Shown piece by piece: positions 59,775 through 64,000 of a stretch of 64,000 nucleotides of DNA. The position numbers and the translations under genes are program-made. The DNA comes from Lumbricus terrestris. Taxonomy: Eukaryota; Annelida; Clitellata; Crassiclitellata; Lumbricidae. The stretch lies in NCBI GenBank assembly GCA_949752735.1, contig OX457043.1, positions 39,186,105 to 39,250,104 on the forward strand, read 5' to 3'. The notes below the pieces were generated by a model. The model saw only the letters and a program-made list of their open reading frames with translations, was not told the origin of the DNA and did not search any database. Within the stretch, counting starts at the first letter, position 1, and each line of letters opens with the position of its first letter.

Positions 59775-60745
59775 TCCTTCTAGTATTTTTCAGAACCGTA
59801 GGCCCTACAGTCCATCACCTCACTCCCCTATTATCGCCCAGTGATTGATTCCAACCACACTTTCTCCGCAAATTCTCCTGTCCGAAACCTAGGTGTAATC
59901 TTTGACCAGCATCTTAGCTTCTCCGACCACATAACCCAACTTTCCCGCACTTGTTTCATGCACATACGAGATCTCCGCAGAATCCGACCTATGCTTGACT
60001 TTAAAACTGCATCCACAATAGCCACATCCATAGTTCATGCGAAACTTGATTACTGCAACTCTCTCTTCCTAAACATTGATATAACCCAACTTAACCGCCT
60101 CCAAGCTATCCAGAATGCCCTCGCCCGTGCAGTGACGAAAACCCCCAAACGTCACCACATCACTCCTGTCCTGAAATCACTTCACTGGCTCAAAATACCT
60201 GAACGCATCGAATACAAAGTCCTCTCACTCACTTACAATACACTTCAATCATCCCAGCCGTTCTACCTTCGTCAGTTGTTCACCATCCAGCCACCTCGTT
60301 CAACACGCTCCTCATCCTCCATTACACTGCTTCGCCCTCCCATCACTTCATCACTGAAATTCGCAAACCGCTCCATAGCCATTGCCGTTCCACCTCTCTG
60401 GAACAAACTTCCGCCAGCACTTCGGCAAACTTCCGACCCATCATACGAACTCACCAAAACTCCACCTCTCGCTATCTCCCCACAGGTCTTTCACTCAAAA
60501 CTGAAAACATTGCTCTTTCAAAAATCCTATCCTGATTCTTCTTCTCCTTACATCCCCCGCCACTTCAACTCTAAACATCACCCACCTTAGCCGTCCATCT
60601 ATCTGCCTGCCTGACTCTCCGGACTTGACCCGCTGCCTATCGATTTTGTTTTGATTGAGCGCCTGTGAATAAGCTGGTTCCCGCGACTTGGCTTTTGTGG
60701 GCGCTGTAGAAGTTTCGAGATTACGATTACGATTACGAACGATAT
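59775..60745 (+). pseudogene. CR1/L2-like LINE 3' end with GATTACG tail
   Basis: A 249-residue frame at 59841-60590 reads PVRNLGVIFDQHLSFSDHI, then LDYCNSLFLNI, ITPVLKSLHWLKIPERIEYK and VPPLWNKLPPALR, the C-terminal third of a non-LTR reverse transcriptase. A 3' UTR ends GCGCTGTAGAAGTTTCG and (GATTACG)n. The 5' part is absent, as in usual LINE truncation, but the remaining frame is intact. Confidence 0.85.
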
Positions 60746-61023
60746 CTATTTAATCCCAGACAACGAATTCGTCACCTACCCGTATCTTTTGTAAGATGAT
60801 CCTACGACATCGGTTCGCAACTAAGATACTGTCGACCTGGCTTTACATTTATGACTGCATTGCGCATGTGAAATAAAAGTAAAAAAGATCGAGATTTTTC
60901 AATCACCTTCTTTAGACTCACTATAGATGGTTCATAGAAGGTTACTTCTGTTGTCCCTCAGGCTTCACTTGTACCGTTTCACGCACATTGTGGTGTGCAT
61001 CAGGTTCCTCAAGGTAGCAGCTG

Positions 61024-61090
61024 AATAGGGTAGGGTAGAGTATATAGGGTAGAGTAGGATAGAGTAGGGCAGGGTAGGATATGGTGGAAT
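61024..61090. repeat. Degenerate (TAGGG)n tract
   Basis: GGGTAGGGTAGAGTA-type words; irregular, not a true telomeric array. Confidence 0.75.
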
Positions 61091-61359
61091 GGAATGTAGG
61101 GCACCGTAGTGGCGGGATGAATTTCATTATGTTGCAAAGAAACAATCCGAGGAGGTCTATATAATTATGACAGAACAAGACGTATATCAGCTGCGAATAT
61201 CTCCCCCCCGACAGATGTCCTCCCTGCTTGAGCCATTGCATGACAGTTACTGTTGCGCCGTTAGCTTTAGAGCAGCACTTTAGAAAGTTGAAGTTTACAA
61301 ATGTAATCTTATAGTAACGTCGTTGTGAAGCAATTATAGTGTTTCGTTGTTTAGTGTCC

Positions 61360-61600
61360 ATAGGCGCCCGCATATGGGGGCAAGGGGCACTTGCCCCTGG
61401 GAAATCGACACCAGCTATTTTTTATAACTACAATTTTTTGACGAACTTCTTTGCATTATATAAGGCACTAATGATACACAAAGTGGAAATGAGAAATCTA
61501 CAGAACCTCTATGTAAAGTATACCTATGTCAGACTTACCTAATATCTTGCTTTACATTTTCCAAGTTTTTGTTACAAAATTTAACCGGGACCATTGCAAT
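61360..61600. repeat. Terminal part of the CATGGGCGCC family
   Basis: CATAGGCGCCCGCATATGGG, then GGCAAGGGGCACTTGCCCC: the left end of the family, with a body of TTTTTGACGAACTTCTTTGC type. The far end is not seen. Confidence 0.6.
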
Positions 61601-62080
61601 TTGCCCCCATCCTGCAAACATTTCTGCAAGCGCTCATGTTTGGCTCAAGTTATCAGTAATCACATCTGTATAATAGTGTATATGTCTGTTTCTCGTAGAA
61701 TCAGGTCTTGCATCTTGGTTTTATTAGCTGCTGCTCTGCAACGTCTCACTGAGTAAACTATTGCAACTCATTTCTCGCAAACATTTCGGAACAAAAGTTT
61801 TACACGTTCCAGCAAACGAGATCTATCAAAAGTTTTCAAGCGATGACGTATATAACTATATATAGGCCTACACCTGAGATCCGATGGAATATGTTTCATA
61901 TAGCGCCAATTCAATATTAAGACTCATCAGAGACACATATCATATTTTTTTTATCTATGCATGTAGGCCTTACAGATACATAGGCCTAATCAAGTCCGTG
62001 TCTATCATATAAAGCCTTAATACACAGACTCATGCATGTACATGCAGGCTACATCTGAACTGTAAATACAGACAGAATAA

Positions 62081-62132
62081 CGGACGGACGGACGGACGGA
62101 CGGACGGACGGACGGACGGACGGACGGACGGA
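62081..62132. repeat. (GGAC)n microsatellite
   Basis: Thirteen CGGA units with no change. Confidence 0.95.
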
Positions 62133-62279
62133 TGCAATAGGTTTCCTTTGTGACAATCGCTTTTCGATTCTTGCATGCAGGCAATTCCCAGTGATTTTCT
62201 TCAATGTTTGTGCATCTATCTTTCAGTATACCGCCAGTCTCTGCCGCATCAGCAACACATCTCGATCCCAAGAGTGCCT

Positions 62280-62400
62280 CCTCCCCCTCCTCCTCTCTTC
62301 TGCTCCTCGCCCTCCTCCTCCTCCTCGTCCTCCTCCTCGTCCTCCTCCTTCTCGTCCTACTTCTTCTTCTGCTCCTTCCCCTCCTCTGCTACTCCATCGG
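62280..62400. repeat. (TCC)n-rich pyrimidine tract
   Basis: CTCCTCCTCCTC with TCG and TCT variants; explains three overlapping false frames. Confidence 0.85.
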
Positions 62401-62636
62401 CCGTGCTTCCCTCTTCCATGCATCTCCGCTTCATTCAATTCGTCTACGGTCCGATTCATTCCGGTCGGTAGCCGATATACTTGTATGGAATGTATTCGTC
62501 TGTAGCTGTTGCTTCCTATCTCTCTCTAGAGCCGCAGCCGGAGAAAATACCGTTCGCTTGTTTTATGCGAGTTCGTTTCTTTGCTTCGATAACTCGACAC
62601 ATTTTACAACTCAATTCATCTGAAGCTGCTGCACTC

Positions 62637-62899
<263 letters not shown>

Positions 62900-63052
62900 T
62901 TCTTCATTCTGATCCTCATCATCGCCATCCATTTCTCCATTCTTAGGTTCTTCGTCCTCCTTTCTCTCTTCCTATTCCGTTTCCGTATTCTTCTTTTTCT
63001 TCGTCCTCTCTCTCAGCTTCACTTTCATCTTTCTGTTGTACCTCAGATATTT

Positions 63053-63056
63053 TCAC

Positions 63057-63135
<79 letters not shown>

Positions 63136-63157
63136 GTCATCGTCATCGTCGTCGTCG

Positions 63158-63222
<65 letters not shown>

Positions 63223-63231
63223 GTCATCGGT

Positions 63232-63268
<37 letters not shown>
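63053..63268. repeat. (ATC)n/(GTC)n tract
   Basis: Over 200 bases of ATC triplets with blocks of GTC. It gives false poly-His and poly-Met frames. Confidence 0.97.
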
Positions 63269-63269
<1 letters not shown>

Positions 63270-63271
<2 letters not shown>

Positions 63272-63400
63272 GTCAGTAGTGCTTTAATGCGAAGAAATTT
63301 GTTACAAACCCAAAAATATAGTAGGCTAGTTAGAAAAATTGGTTAAAATTTTCCAGAAATGCAAGTGCCCCTTCTTGTCCTATGTGCGGGCGCCCATATA
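63270..63400. repeat. Right end of the CATGGGCGCC family
   Basis: AATGCGAAGAAATTTGTTAC, then AAATTTTCCAG and GTGCGGGCGCCCAT, parallel to 36530-36643. It directly abuts the long ATC tract. Confidence 0.6.
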
Positions 63401-64000
63401 ATTATATATAGACCGTAGACGAGGACTATTTTAAGCAGCAACAAAATGTATATTGGAAATAACAGAAAGACAATTTCTTCGGCCAATGATACCATGGTAT
63501 TACCCATAGATCTGTAAAAACGATGGAAATAGAACAAACAACGGGGAAAACGTCGCTTTATTCGAAAAAAAGTAAAAACGACGAAAAACGGAAACGGAAA
63601 ATTATTTGACTTTGTTACATCTTAAACTGCATTCTAAACTTAAGAGACTTTGTTCATGCAATTCTATCTTAATCGGCAAATAACAAAACTTTATTAGTAG
63701 ATCAAAATTAACCATGAGACTATAGTGACATTAATCTGCAGCAGTAATTTTTATCTTATGACTTTGGTTTAATAAGAAATTGAGAAAAATTAAAGCTATT
63801 GAAATCGTTTCAAAATCTAAATTGTAGACATAAGTCCGCACAGGCCTATACGTTCATGCTGATCGGCATGTGCAAGGCTGCAAGCGGAAGGGGTGGGACA
63901 AAGTTCACGCAGATATGAAGGTGCCCAGCCTGATGAGATGCACTGCGAGAAAGACAGCAAGTGCAAGATCTCACGCATATACGAACACAATTATTATACT
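63401..64000. other. Right edge of window, nothing recognised
   Basis: Ordinary AT-rich sequence with no exon, repeat or RNA I can support. Confidence 0.4.

Larger units (their letters stand above)
60746..62080. other. Intergenic DNA, no gene seen
   Basis: Holds the degenerate TAGGG tract and the CATGGGCGCC fragment. Short frames show no family features. Confidence 0.4.

Overview
The window is nuclear DNA from an animal. Genes are split by many GT-AG introns, the intergenic DNA is AT-rich, and SINEs, LINE 3' ends, hAT/Merlin/Harbinger DNA transposons, minisatellites and long microsatellites are dense. Three conserved animal genes are present. I cannot name the species. The mix of elements and the recurrent palindrome TAGGCCTA would suit a marine invertebrate, but that is inference.

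Layout. About 1-6970 has no gene I can support; it holds a SINE 3' end, an element with a small hAT nested in it, and CA repeats. From 7188 to 17173 on the minus strand lies a casein kinase 1 delta/epsilon gene in 8 coding exons (466 codons, all phases consistent). From 18866 to 32517 on the plus strand lies UBE2S, the K11 chain-elongating E2 of the APC/C, in 5 exons (202 codons). The two genes are divergent, with about 1.7 kb between them that contains a CRE palindrome on the kinase side and three inverted CCAAT boxes on the UBE2S side. UBE2S intron 1 carries a hAT transposon split by a Harbinger-like insertion. From 37100 to 53658 on the minus strand lies a PALB2 homologue: the N-terminal coiled coil that pairs with BRCA1, one 2.7 kb exon, and seven exons of C-terminal WD40 propeller. 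Nine exons join in a single open frame of 1323 codons; only the first ATG exon is unresolved. Its introns contain a 45-bp minisatellite of 27 copies, a 15-bp minisatellite carrying a hAT, a SINE broken by an unusual DNA transposon, and further hAT elements.

From 55478 to 56658 there is an apparently intact Merlin (IS1016/ISXO2-related) transposon with identical 36-bp inverted ends, an 8-bp target duplication and an unbroken 326-residue transposase. The rest of the right side (57-64 kb) is repeat-rich: a LINE 3' end, tRNA-derived SINE pieces and very long (TC)n and (ATC)n tracts. It also has one candidate first exon encoding a signal peptide at 58892-59063.

Two genes act in cell division and genome maintenance (UBE2S in mitotic ubiquitination, PALB2 in homologous recombination). 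Casein kinase 1 acts in Wnt, circadian and DNA-repair signalling. Their adjacency need not mean joint function. The transposon calls rest on inverted ends plus target duplications read directly from the sequence, so they can be checked base by base.
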